Shown piece after piece: positions 13,222 through 23,879 of a DNA stretch of 64,000 nucleotides. The position numbers and the translations under genes are program-made. How positions within the stretch are numbered: the stretch's first letter is position 1; every line of letters starts with the position of its first letter. This stretch comes from Gonatopus flavifemur (lineage: Eukaryota > Arthropoda > Insecta > Hymenoptera > Dryinidae): NCBI GenBank assembly GCA_018340375.1, contig JAFFJZ010000002.1, positions 44,102,001-44,166,000 of the forward strand, read 5' to 3'. The notes beneath the pieces are model-generated. The model did not search any database. It was given only the letters and a program-made list of their open reading frames with translations, and was not told the DNA's origin.

Positions 13222-14276
13222 TTGAAGAAAAATTACTGCAACCTTGAATCCGTTGAAACTCGAAACCAACCGTTTCATTTGCGAAATCTTGACAAAGTGA
13301 ATAATTTAGAGTACTCGGTGCATCTAAATTGACCCGAAACTTGTTCAATCATCGATTGTTTACTCAACGACGAAGAGGTTGTGTGCTACAATCAATAGTC
13401 GCGATAAGGAGAAAAAAGGCTTATCTTGAGCACAATACATGTGCGAGTGATTTCTCACTTGCCGCGATGGTGGCGGTGCGCATAACAAATCGCACGTAAG
13501 AGATAAGAAAAATAACCAATAGAGTGGGTCTCGCGAATTTGAATTTCGATTAGACGCCTGTCGTTATGATTTCATTTCTATTATGACTTCACAAATATTT
13601 AATCTTGCGGTTTTATGATTAAATTCAACAAATCGGATATTGCGGTGCGGCGTTGTGATTTCATGACAAATTACTATATATTCGTTTTTTGACTTCATGA
13701 GAATTTTATAAACCATTTCTTTGTAAGACCAGCGGATTTGATATGAGTAATATCGTGAATTTAATTTATTCATCAAACGTGTGGGACGATGGAAAGATAA
13801 GACAAGTTTTATTGTATAAGTTTATTGAACAATAACGATGACTGGAATGATTAAATAATGCTGAACCTTTAATCCCATAAACTTACTGACACGCGATTGT
13901 TTATCGATTCGTAACGATTTGGGTTAATCGTATCGATATATCGTTCGAGTTACTACTTAATTAACTCACATCAACGGTAAAAAGTCTTGAAAGTTCATGA
14001 TTGTGGCATAAATGATTAATCATTTTTCAGGCTGCTGATTCTGTCGTTCATTTCTGGAGGATGTTAGATGTTAACCATATATTATTGATAAATGAATTTT
14101 CATAAAAAACATATTGGCCGGAGAAAAGACTACGAAGGAATATTCCCTAAAGAAATTGTTCTCACAGTACATTGCATAGGATATAAAATTTAATACTTCC
14201 AAGTGCGAATCTGAAAACCAAAACTCTCAATTTAAATATACAACTCTTGTGGTGTTTTTTTTTTTTAAATCCTTAC
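10643..14276 (-). other. Loop-1 intron, upstream third: no gene seen
   Basis: This is mostly unique-looking AT-rich intron sequence. It contains ATT/ATC and TA runs near 10868-10930 and a (TA)n run at 13181-13218. A 147-codon minus-strand open frame at 12272-12715 has no family signature and is treated as chance. No inverted-repeat element was recognised, in contrast to the neighbouring 5.6-10.6 kb. Confidence 0.55.
13181..13218. repeat. (TA)n microsatellite
   Basis: An AT dinucleotide run with one CATA interruption, inside the loop-1 intron. Confidence 0.95.
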
Positions 14277-14395
14277 CGCGTTCGATTTAGGTTTTGAAGC
14301 AGCAACGTAAGCCAGATACTGTATAACTTTTTTTGTGTTTTCTGTTTTCCCAGCACCGGATTCACCGGTACATAGAATGGACTGATCCTCTCGAT
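14277..14395 (-). CDS. zip: Non-muscle myosin II heavy chain, P-loop exon
   Basis: The 119-bp exon gives [20 protein letters not shown] followed by [27 protein letters not shown] is the myosin P-loop that holds ATP phosphates. Two leading bases complete an aspartate split with the upstream exon. The acceptor is TTTTCATAG and the donor GTAAGG, at phase 0. The exon ends inside loop 1, whose length and sequence tune ADP release in class II myosins. The very short SKPKSNA/GELEQQ join corresponds to the form without a loop-1 insert. Confidence 0.96.
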
Positions 14396-14760
14396 CTATG
14401 AAAATGAAACAAAATTTAGCTTTCTTTTTAATCGATTCAAATTGAAATGATTACAGAGCTTGAGATGTCAATTTCATCATTCATATTTTGTAATTCTTTT
14501 CCACTTTGATTTATTCTTGGTTTTCTGTTTCTCTGGACTTTCACGTGAGATGTTCGATAATTGTTTGATTCGACATTTGAAAAGAATGACCGTGATGTTA
14601 CAATATTCTATCAAACATGGTGGTAACAGAGTCTGTACACGAATACGGAATTTTTCGCAAGCATATTTATTGGATTTTTCCCTCATTTCTTGGACCATTC
14701 AACATCCAAAAGATAGAACGATTCCTTAAAATAGACGAGAAGTCCGACGGTACAAATCTA

Positions 14761-14974
14761 CACGGAAGAACTGATACTTGCAGCAGCTACTCCATGTTCG
14801 TAGTCGATTTTCGACCATCAAGGAAAAATAGTTACAGCAACTGCTTAGTAGTTAAGACAAACACCACTTTAGTTTACGCGATCATCAAGTTATTTGGCCT
14901 AACTATGTTTCGTAGATGGTCGAGAATTGATTAGAAAAATCGAGTAGCTGCTGCAAATATCCCTTTTTTTCGTG
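14761..14974. mobile_element. 214-bp palindromic element, CACGGAAG end, TA duplication
   Basis: It begins CACGGAAGAACTGATACTTG and ends with the inverted match through GCAGCTACTC/GAGTAGCTGC to TTTTCGTG. TA flanks both sides. The arms are about 50 bp, and nothing in it is coding. Confidence 0.8.
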
Positions 14975-15186
14975 TAATGCCATCACCTGTTACTCTCTAA
15001 ATCTCTTGGAATGGAAATCCACTTTCAAAGGGTGAAAATACTGCAACTCTTCACTTCATAAGAACAAAATTTCACTGACGTCGAAGATTGAATTTTTCAT
15101 TCCACTCCTAAGGAGTCAAATTCCCACTCTTATCAGCCCATGTGTGCACAAACATTGAGCCAACTTCAGCCCTCTCCTGGCGCGGA

Positions 15187-15354
15187 ATTGGCCAGCATTT
15201 GCGATTGTCATAACTCTTTACACACAATTTTCATTAGGGATTTGAAAATCTGAAGAATTTTGTAGGATGCTACCTAATCGATTTCTGATATGAACAAAGC
15301 TCCAACAATGTTTAATAAGAAATTACAACAATCGGCTGCTAGTTTCAGCTTTAC
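15187..15354. repeat. Repeat P copy (AGCAGCCGATTGT-type ends)
   Basis: One end reads GCGATTGTCATAACTC and the other, inverted, ACAACAATCGGCTGCTAG. The same pair of ends occurs at about 25290-25446, 44696-44876, 51711-51880, 51886-53072 (interrupted) and 53081-53273. It is a short, roughly 170-bp inverted-repeat family with no coding content. Confidence 0.7.
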
Positions 15355-15569
15355 ATCAGAGTTGCAAAATTTCCAATCCAAAAAATTGAGAAAGTACCAA
15401 AGAACTTCATCGAAACTGATTTTCATTGTAATTTGAGGGGATATCGGTGTAACTTCTAGATAATTTTACGTAATGAATGTTTCAACCGTAGATGGTTCAA
15501 CTGAATGATTTTTTTCAAAATAAAATATTCCGAACAAGAAAAAGAAATAATAATGCGTTGAAATTTTAC

Positions 15570-15726
15570 CTTGTAACATCGAACGATAGGCTGTGTCGGT
15601 GATAGCGAAGACATGCGGAGGTACCTCGTGCCTTTTGATGCCCTTATACCTTTCCATGATTTTTTCTGTGTAAATTGGAAGCCTTTTGTATGGATTCACT
15701 ACAACGCAAAATAGGCCGGAGTAAGT
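15570..15726 (-). CDS. zip: Non-muscle myosin II heavy chain, first motor exon in the window
   Basis: The 157-bp exon reads [20 protein letters not shown], continues through [20 protein letters not shown] and ends AYRSMLQ, with one base of a split aspartate codon. [14 protein letters not shown] is the conserved N-terminal motor block just upstream of the P-loop. The acceptor is TTACAG and the donor GTAAAA. The residue before it should be the end of the LIY motif, so about 110 residues (start codon, SH3-like subdomain) are encoded upstream. I did not find that exon in the remaining 48 kb. Confidence 0.96.
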
Positions 15727-15739
15727 CTGTAATGAAAAA

Positions 15740-16370
15740 AACAACAAAAACAATCATAAAACTGTTTCGCACGGTATTGAAGACACATAAAATATCCAAT
15801 TAGATAACTATAATCGAACTTTCTTTACTCCCTGTGAAAGAACTCAAACTTTTTCCTTCATTACTTTTTGAAAAAATACATATGGCCCAAGGGGGTCGAA
15901 TCTTCCCTATATACTTTATGATACCCCTACTGAATGGGACTCGATGCAAACTTTGCACCGTTTATAAAGTTTGTATCAAGCCCATTCAATTAAATTCCAT
16001 CGTGTATGAATTTTGCCCTCATTTTCATGGAACAGAGCAAATGAAGGAGTTTACCGTGTAGGATGACAAACGTCGCTTCGAGTCTTTGAATGATAGTTCA
16101 CATTATAAGAGAAAAATCTATGTTTGTTTGATAATGTGGATTATTTGACAATATATTTTGTGAAAATTTTCATTTGAAGACTCGAAGCGATGCGTTGTCA
16201 TCCTACATGGTAAATTTCTGCATTTTCTTTTTTTCGCGTTCGCTTAGTTTATAGCCCATTTATACAGAATGGGGCCTATGCGAGACCAATGTAGGTCCCG
16301 TTGTACACACGCTGAAGGGGTTCATTTGTGTCTATATATTGATCTCAATATCATCAAGATACCAGGATTT
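15740..16370. other. Intron sequence, no gene seen
   Basis: It is AT-rich. The sequence GAGTCTTTGAATGATAGTTC at 16079-16098 is loosely mirrored near 16170-16195 (GAAGACTCGAAGCGA), suggesting a short decayed palindrome flanked by GTAGGATGACAA-type words. Nothing coding was recognised. Confidence 0.4.
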
Positions 16371-16661
16371 TTTGCAAAAACTCGACTTAGACCGGTGTTT
16401 TCGGGTTTTTTTTTTACAATTAAGTGGATTTGTTTAGGCTTTTCTGGGTTTTATGTCTTTTTTGTAATTTAGCATCTTGGATACCATTATTAGATTTATG
16501 TTTTTTATAATTTTGATTAATTTTATAGTTCTGTTGATTTAAAATCAAAATGATTCCTCGTTCGTATCATGGTCTCACATTCCATATAACACACGAAGAA
16601 GAATTCTTTTTCAAGAATATGAATAGAATTCTTGTAGATCTCTTTTCGGAGTTATGAGTTT

Positions 16662-17356
16662 CCCAATCAGAATTTAACAACTGGCGCAGTACTGCGCCAG
16701 TACCGGCTAACACTGGCGGGGTACTGGCGGTCTGCACTGCAGCAGTATTGGCATTTGTCCGAAATGATAACGCTTTTCCGTACTGGGTACTTGGTACTGG
16801 CACCCAATCAGAATTTAACAACTGGCGCAGTACTGCGCCAGTACCGGCCAACACTGGTGGGGTACTGGTGGTCTGTACTGCAACAGTACTGGCGTTTGGC
16901 CGAAATGATAACGCTTTTCCATATTGGGTACGTGCTAGCTGACTCTTGGGGGTCGAATACTGGCACTGTACTCCGCCTGTTGTCAACATTGGCATACTTC
17001 AGTTTTTTCTGATTGGGTGATTTCCTATTTGCAATCACTGCAGTGCCTGTATTGTATCAGTACTTGCTCGACATCAAGCTTTCAGTACTGGTGTATCAGT
17101 ACTGGCATAGTATTGTATCAGTACTTGGTCGACATCAAGCTTTCAGTACTGGTGTATCAGTACTGGCATAGTACTGTATCAATACTTGGTCGAAATAAAA
17201 CTTTCAGTACTGGTGTATCAGTACTGGTATAGTACTGTATTTCTATGTATCCAGTACTAAATCCGTACGTGCTAGCCGACTCTTGGGGGCCCAATACTGG
17301 CACTGTACTCCGCCTGTTGTCAACATTGGCATACTTCGGTTTTTTCTGATTGAGTT
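16662..17356. repeat. Compound tandem repeat rich in GTACTGGC, with CCCAATCAGAA ends
   Basis: A 141-bp unit starting CCCAATCAGAATTTAACAAC occurs at 16662 and again at 16803. A unit of about 66 bp (CAGTACTGGTGTATCAGTAC core) is repeated about three times between 17040 and 17235. A block of about 88 bp, starting GCTAGCTGACTCTTGGGGG or nearly so, occurs near 16931 and 17268. TTCTGATTGGG at 17019 and TTCTGATTGAG at 17356 are inverted matches to the left start. Open frames here on both strands simply read the repeats. Confidence 0.8.
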
Positions 17357-17451
17357 ATGAAGATTTCTGAAGATGTTCTATTCCACTAACATCAACGAGT
17401 TCTTTTGAAATGCCTTTTAGATCGTTTCATTGCTCTCAAAGAATTCTTTAA

Positions 17452-18115
17452 GGGGGAAAATACATGTAAACGTACCGGTTTTCAAGAATTTATTACGAAA
17501 AATTAGCCGAGGATCCATTAATGAAATAACGCACATCTTGAAATCTACGTTTCAAACTATCTTTATAATTTTGTTGAGACAAAAATATTTCAAAATGGCG
17601 GAGCTACAGCTACTAGAAGCTGGTCCCTCGTTTTCGCGCCGTGCAGCCTACAGACCTCAATTTTTTTCTAAAACCTGAAAACTCAAGTTTTATTGTTAGA
17701 TTATGTGAAAACGCACAACTTGACGGAGTCAAAACAAATGAGAATAAAAAGTTGGAAATTCAGAAGCGTTTAAAGAAACACACTTTTGTTTTTAATCTGA
17801 AAGTTGGAAAAAGCAGTGTAAATAAATTTCATTTTTTGTCTTTCTCTTCGTCAAGTTGTCCGTTTTGATATACTTTAACGGTAGGATTTTCGTTTTCTGA
17901 TTTTAGATGAAAATTGAGACCTGTAGGCTGCACGGCGCAAAAACGAGGTACCAACTCGTAGCTCCGCCATTTTTAAATATTTTTGTCTCAAAAAAATTGT
18001 CAAGATAATTTCGAACGTATATTTTAAGGTGTGCTTGATTTCATGATTGTATCTTTAACCAATGAATTGTAATAAATCCTCAAAAAAAAAGGTATATTTG
18101 CTTGTATTTTTCCCC
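17452..18115. mobile_element. 664-bp TTAA-flanked fold-back element, GGGGAAAATAC-type ends
   Basis: TTAA flanks both ends (17448-17451 and 18116-18119). The arms of about 210 bp (17452-17665 and 17905-18115) are inverted repeats containing AATGGCGGAGCTACAGCT on the left and the complement of its counterpart AGCTCCGCCATTTTTAAATA on the right. No coding capacity. The terminal GGGG after TTAA is shared with the element at 51934-52644. Confidence 0.75.
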
Positions 18116-18743
18116 TTAATGTCAGTAAAATAGAGTTCACACTTTCAGAGTTCTCGACGAATTCATCAATTTGAAAAGAAGTCCACAAGAATTCTATTCA
18201 CATTCTTGAAAAATAATTTTTTGTGTGTCATATGGGATACATTGTGGTTTATCACGTACATTTGGTATGACGCATGAAATACGTAATTGAAATTCTACAA
18301 TTATACTTTACATTCCAATTCAATATTGTTCTTCGAATGATCTCAAAATATCTTGATACTAAACATTAATTATATTCTATTTATGAACCATAAAATTAAT
18401 TGGAAATGCGTTTTATTCCATTATGATTCAGTGCTTATATAGTTATCTTTTGGATTTCACTTCACCCGCATTTGTTTCTTTCAGAAGTAATTTCTTCTAT
18501 ATCCACAATCATAGAGGTAAATTTTGAATAATTCATTGTAATGGGAAATAACAACTTCTTATACGATACCTTTTTCACTTTTTTCCGGTTTTTTTCAGAG
18601 TTTTTTGGGGTTATTTCAAGAAGGCATTTTCCAAAAAAAACCCCAGTGGGTGAAACTGGGCTGGGTTATTTTGAACTAACCGATACACGAAAAAAAACAC
18701 GAAAGTATTAATTTTTCTTGTAATATTTATAAAAGTTCTAGTA

Positions 18744-19142
18744 CACGGAAGAAAGTAATTGAGGGACAGTCATATTTTTTCATCACCAATAGCTAAGTAT
18801 TAGCTGCTGCAACAAAATTTTGAGCTCCATCAGTTGAATTTTAGCTGATATCGCTGAGAAATTAGCTGTGCTGGAGTGCTAAAATATTCAACTATAATAT
18901 CCGAGTCGAAAAATTTGCACAGCTTTTGATTAATTTGATTTTGTCCTGATTGTTTTAGATTTTTATTCGTTGGAGGAGAAATTCAGACTCAAATCATGAA
19001 AAAGTACTGTTTATGTTCGCATTATTGTACAATCAGGACAAAATCAGCTTGAAAATGGAATATGAGGATAGAAACCGTTCAAATTTTTCGACCCGGATAG
19101 CTAAAATTTCGCTGATACGCGGCAAAAAAATTTCTCTCCGTG
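18744..19142. mobile_element. Repeat F copy 1 (AGCT-rich, CACGGAAG end), interrupted by repeat G
   Basis: It starts CACGGAAGAAAGTAATTGAG, ends AAATTTCTCTCCGTG and is flanked by TA on both sides. The body is full of TTAGCTG/CAGCTAA words. At 18901 it is interrupted by repeat G. The uninterrupted sister at 20547-20729 shows the joined sequence. Confidence 0.75.
18901..19096. mobile_element. Repeat G copy 1, CCGAGTCGAAAA ends, inserted in repeat F
   Basis: The ends CCGAGTCGAAAAATTTG and CAAATTTTTCGACCCGG are inverted repeats, with AT outside both. The centre includes GTCCTGATTG and its complement. A second, uninterrupted copy lies at 54944-55188. Non-coding. Confidence 0.75.
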
Positions 19143-19318
19143 TAGGATCTATAATGATCACAACAGTTGAGGTTGATTTCGCGCTAGTAGATTTGACATG
19201 CCGCGGAAAAGAGATATGTTTTAAAAAAAAAAGATGTTCTAATAAATTTAGCAAAATTTGTGGGGAAACAACTTGACCGATCAATTGAAATAACTAAATG
19301 TTAATTATGCCATAACTG

Positions 19319-19533
19319 CACGGAGAAAAATAATACAATAAAAATTACAACATTTTCTAGTGAATTAATACTATTAGGTCTCATATCTTGAGAAGTACTC
19401 CTCAAATAAGGAACAAAATGTTACAACTGCAATAATTTTTACTACATTCGGTAAGAAAGCCTCTGAGACCGTCAGGCAATTGTGACGACATTTGACAAAA
19501 TAGTACTATTTCACTATATTATTTTTCTTCGTG
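19319..19533. mobile_element. Repeat E copy 1, CACGGAGAAAAATAAT end
   Basis: It begins CACGGAGAAAAATAATACAA and ends TATTATTTTTCTTCGTG. Left flank TG and right flank TA do not agree exactly, so one base may have mutated. A relative in inverse orientation spans about 27207-27412. Non-coding. Confidence 0.65.
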
Positions 19534-20540
19534 TAGATGACTTTCTCTCAATTAGTACAATTTGGCTATACTAAGTACAGAACATTCCAAAATATGAACC
19601 CATGATCAATGCGGCTATTATAACACTGGTACTGATGAAAACTCTATTGAAACATGACTAAAAGTGCTAGCCAGGCCTACGTTTATCATCACTCTTTTCT
19701 CTCTGTACTCAAATATCCAATAGAATTCTAGAAAAAATGTACATCAATCGGCTGTTGATTTCACTCTCGTTTTTCAATTTCTACATACATGGATGAATAT
19801 AATATATGCGAGTGAGTGCCGTGTCTGAGGAATGTAGACGCCTAAATCCCTCGTCTCTGCAGCACATTATCGAGCGACCTCCCCTTTCGTTGAGAAGCAA
19901 AACTCGTATAAAATATAAACGTTCGCCACGTATATACGGTTATATATATAAAAAAGTATTTTCACATCCGTTGCAGCAGTTAATCTCTGTTTCGACTTTG
20001 TTTTTCCATTACGCGCGTTGGCCCCCTGCAACGGGTGTTGGAAATGCAAATCAGAAAATCTTTCGTCACGTACCGTGAAGTATTCCAATAGTGTTCGTTG
20101 CAATTCTATTTTTCAACTTGTTATCTATGAGATTTTTGTACGAAGCCGGCACACGGCAAGAATATTCAATTCGAGATATAAATTCCATGAAACAGAATGG
20201 AAGGTTTTCATTCAAATGTCAATATCTCAATGTATGTTACTATCATTTATCACAACAGTTATTCTTAAAAGGATTATAATCCTAGATATAAATAGGATAA
20301 TAACAATAATCGTATGCTTTTTTTATATATTTGTGAAATAGAATGTAGTGTTATGTGGTGATTGCTAACCGTGATTCTAAATTACATATATTTTTATTTC
20401 GAATTACCTACAATTGAAATCGATATGCGAGTTATTCATCCCTGAAACGAATTATTATAATTTGAAAGGGAATACAGAAAATAGCTCCATGTTTCTCGTG
20501 ATATAATTTTCAAGCCAGAATTCATAACAGTGGAGATGTA
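19534..20540. other. Intron sequence, no gene seen
   Basis: Unique-looking sequence, with a more GC-rich patch at 19800-20060 (TGAGTGCCGTGTCTGAGG through CCCCCTGCAACGGG). Open frames of 60-107 codons overlap each other on both strands and show no family motif. A regulatory or 5' untranslated role is possible but unsupported. Confidence 0.4.
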
Positions 20541-20546
20541 CGCATG

Positions 20547-20729
20547 CACGGAAAGAAGTGATTAGCTGTGAAATGGACAGCCATTTTTTCAATTACTGTG
20601 GCTAAATTTTGAGCTGTATCAATTAAATTTTAACTAATGTTGCTGGGAAGTTAGCTGTCCTGTGGGTGCTGAAATATTTAGCTCTAATAGTTGAAATTCA
20701 GCTGATACAGCCAAAAATTCCTTTCCGTG
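20547..20729. mobile_element. Repeat F copy 2, 183 bp, TG duplication
   Basis: It begins CACGGAAAGAAGTGATTAGC and ends AAATTCCTTTCCGTG, with TG directly outside both ends. The body has TTAGCTGT/ACAGC words like copy 1. It is uninterrupted, so it shows the empty site for repeat G. Non-coding. Confidence 0.75.
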
Positions 20730-21061
20730 TGATTTAAGGTGTTGTATCCCCCTTATTCTGTAGGAAAAAAAAGCTTTCATTTTTTTCGAGCATGCCTTTA
20801 TGATAATCATGTACAACCATAATACACCAATCGATTGAGCAGCTCTTCAGGAGTAAGCAAAACTTTGTTTATTGAAAATTTTGTGCAAAATGGCGGCTGC
20901 AGGAACGTTTTGCTGGAAACTATGGTTTAAAAATCGGATATCTTCCGTTCTTACCATCCGATCGTTATGACATTTTTACTACAGTTGTATGCAGTTTCGA
21001 TAGTGGCCATAAATTAGTTTTAACCTGATTCTTCCAAAAAAACGGGAAGAGGAAGAGGAAC

Positions 21062-21261
21062 ATATCTTGTATCAAGACAATATTGTTTTCGTTATATATG
21101 AAACACGGATTGTCTCAGTTCAATGCAATTTGCTTTGAATGAAACACAGGAAAAAACAAAATTCTTGATTCAAAGCAAATTGCATTGAACTGAGACAATC
21201 CGTGTTTCATATATAACAAAAACAATATTGTCTTGATACAAGATAGTTTTTTTTTCCTGTG
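21062..21261. mobile_element. Repeat N copy 1: near-perfect 80-bp inverted repeat
   Basis: The arms 21067-21140 and 21170-21243 are almost perfect reverse complements (TCTTGTATCAAGACAATATT, ATGAAACACGGATTGTC). The right outer end is CCTGTG followed by TA. The left outer end appears lost. A second copy with both ends is at 35424-35951. Confidence 0.8.
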
Positions 21262-21269
21262 TATTTGCG

Positions 21270-23870
21270 TTTCTGGTTATCCGATTGTGATGAAACTTAC
21301 ACGACGTTTTATTCACAATCTCATAGTAGTTCCATACGAGTTTCGTTCCAATTGGTGGACAACTGTGAACAAAAATTTTCCCCCTGTTTTGAAGGAAGAA
21401 GTTTCCGTTCGTTCTATGTGACTGTTTGATGGCAACTAAACAAATATAAATTGTATGGTTCTCCATACCGATTTTTTTATTAATGCAATTCCGGGTGATT
21501 CGGTTGAAAAAAAACAGTGTGCAAAATTAAACTTGTTCCATCTGAAAGGAAGCACTGAAAACAAATGCCGATGGGAAGGAAGATCCTAAATTAATTGCAG
21601 GCAATATTCCAACTAAAATGCAGCCACATTCGGTTGGACTTTACTTTTCACAGTGCACTCCTATCCTCTTAAACGCAACAACAAAAACAGTTAATTACTA
21701 TAATTCCAAGTGATATGTATATAATTAAAATAACGATAATAACAATAATCAACAAATATATTTATCTCATAAATGATTACCGGCGCAAGTAAGCTTATCA
21801 AATGGAAAAACCGTCCCTATAATCCAATCCGCATAATAATAAGCCTTCAATTGTCAATTGTTTCTACCATAAAACATAATAATTAAATCGACATATAATA
21901 TATGTGTCATTGAATGCACTCTGGTTTTTGTTTTTCTCATTTCTTACCAACTACAATTTTAATGAAGATTTCACGTATGTCGAAGGATAAGGATAATTAA
22001 GAAATTAAGATCTTGAAAGGTCTGAAATAATGAGAAACATCTACATGTATTATACAAACACTGGTTTGTCGAAGTTCAACGATCGGGGGGTCGATTAGTG
22101 ACTGCCTTTCACTCTCGAAGTCAGAAAATCCTTCAGCTGTTCTTTACACGAATTTGAATCAGAGTCACAAACGTACATGAACATACATAAACTATTCACG
22201 ATGGAAATTTTCCAACCACTCCGATGAATACTGATAATTGAGAAAATAGTTAGTTGTTGAAATATCTGTACATCAATCATTTTTTCAACTACCGTTGGCA
22301 AGATAATTCAATGTCTTAAGACGCGTATGGTAAAAATTGTTTTAAAATCACATATGAATACTCCAGATCAAGAAATAAAAGCTGATTCAATTTTTATTCG
22401 TTGTTTTGCACGAATTACACAATAATCTCACTCGCAAGAATTCCCAAGATTCCGGATACTAATATATCTTTTTAGATTGATTATTCCTTGAGACAAAGAG
22501 AAAAAAAAGCACAATTAACAATATGAAAAACGAGACGTTTCATCGCAGTTGTTGATCCCATCAGATTTCATGTGAACACGATGGGATTTATCGAATATGA
22601 CTCCATTAATTGAAGGTTAACGAACGTATTGTTACTTCAATTCAACGTTTTTCTTTTGCGCGACTCTACGAGTATATGAATAAATAAATCGCAGCGATGC
22701 TTAATCAAAAGCCTAATTGCACTCAATTTTTTTGTTCGAGAAGAATTTGAGAAGGCAATTTTTTTTTCTCATCGCTCGAACGCGGAATGCACGATGCGGA
22801 GAATGAAAGAACAAAAATTGAAACTCGTCGTTGTAAATGCATTCGAATTGAAACATATTGAAATATTATTACAGAATTATATTAAAGATGATATAATTTG
22901 TAAAATTCTAGTGCACATTTCAAAATTTCAATCACGTTTATTGTGGATAGTAGAAACCTGCAAGTTTCAAAATTAAATATCAAATATGAAGCTGAGGCTG
23001 CCGGTCGATTGTTGTGATTTCTTGGTGGACTGTTTGATCGAATATTTCATTAGTCAAAAGTACCGTTACCGACTATAACTTGGATGAAAAAAGTCGTTAA
23101 ATCAATTTCTTATATGGAAAATATTCAAATTGATTTCAATCACGAGTTAAAACAATCTACCGCTTTAGAAAAGGTGATCAAAATATCCCTAACATCCTTC
23201 AGGAAATCTGTGCTCGAGTCCGATGGGATGGAGCATGATGGATTATGTCATCCGTCACAGACGTCTGTAAATACCATGAAATTGAGATCATGAGAAAGAA
23301 GAAATGGAATGAAAATACCATTTCAATTATGGAAAAATCTCTTGGGCTGTATAATTTTATGACTTTTGATGTATTCAGAGTTGAGCATCACTGCAGTGCA
23401 AAAAAAGCTTTTACAAAAGATGACCGATCGATTCCGTCTACTCTGCTTTTGCACTGCTCCTTCTACTACTATTATCATTACTACTACTACTACTACTACT
23501 ACCACCACTACTACATTCTTTGCTCCATCACTTCCTCTCCACTTGTGCACCAGCTTTCCTTTTTCCACAGTTTCTTCAGCAAATTGAAAGCGTTCTCTCC
23601 CTCTTGATTCACGATATGAAAACGAAAGGGAAATCGTATCTTTTTTCCATATACAGCTTTACGAAGGTACCTGCGTTTTTCTTTTCAACGTTCTTCGAAT
23701 TGATTCACGTCAAATTCTTACGCTCCTTGCAACTTTATTACGGAATGGCAATTCTATAAATTCAAAAATTGTTGGATTTTATGTGCGTTACTATAAATAT
23801 AATAATTCGGAAATGGTACCTGAGCGAATGAATTGGTGATAAAAATATTTGTCAGTACATCAAAATAAGC
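21270..23870. other. Intron sequence with a trinucleotide microsatellite, no gene seen
   Basis: AT-rich and unique-looking. A TAC/ACC trinucleotide run lies at 23461-23517, and a GCTGCCGGTCGATTGTTGTG fragment of repeat P at 22998-23017. Open frames of 60-120 codons lack any family signature. Confidence 0.5.
23461..23517. repeat. (TAC)n trinucleotide microsatellite
   Basis: Interrupted TAC/ATT/ACC triplets across about 55 bp. It produces a false poly-Thr/poly-Tyr/poly-Val frame depending on reading frame and strand. Confidence 0.95.
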
Positions 23871-23879
23871 ACTCTTTGA

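Larger units (their letters stand above)
14396..15569 (-). other. Intron of the myosin gene with two repeats
   Basis: This 1174-bp intron contains a palindromic element at 14761-14974, ACTC-box repeat sequence near 15020-15130 and a repeat-P copy at 15187-15354. Plus-strand open frames around 14460-14934 read through the element and are not genes. Confidence 0.8.
16370..18690. mobile_element. Probable hAT-related element, no transposase, with nested repeats
   Basis: The outer parts carry degenerate TTCGGGTTTTTTTT words on the left (16395-16420) and AAAACCCCAGTGGGTGAAACTGGG on the right (18635-18660). These resemble the ends of the hAT relic at 8543-9997. A second inverted pair (CAAGAATATGAATAGAATTC on the left and its complement near 18190-18212) lies inside. 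The interior holds a compound tandem repeat and a TTAA element. Exact ends and target duplication could not be fixed. Confidence 0.4.

Noticed and set aside
16567..17232. Overlapping frames of 64-142 codons on both strands
   Set aside because: They only read through the 141-bp and 66-bp tandem units.
23461..23517. CRISPR-like array
   Set aside because: Simple trinucleotide repeat without spacers; no array-like regular spacing was seen anywhere in the window.
23245..23607. Frames with poly-Tyr, poly-Thr or poly-Val
   Set aside because: Produced by the TAC trinucleotide microsatellite.
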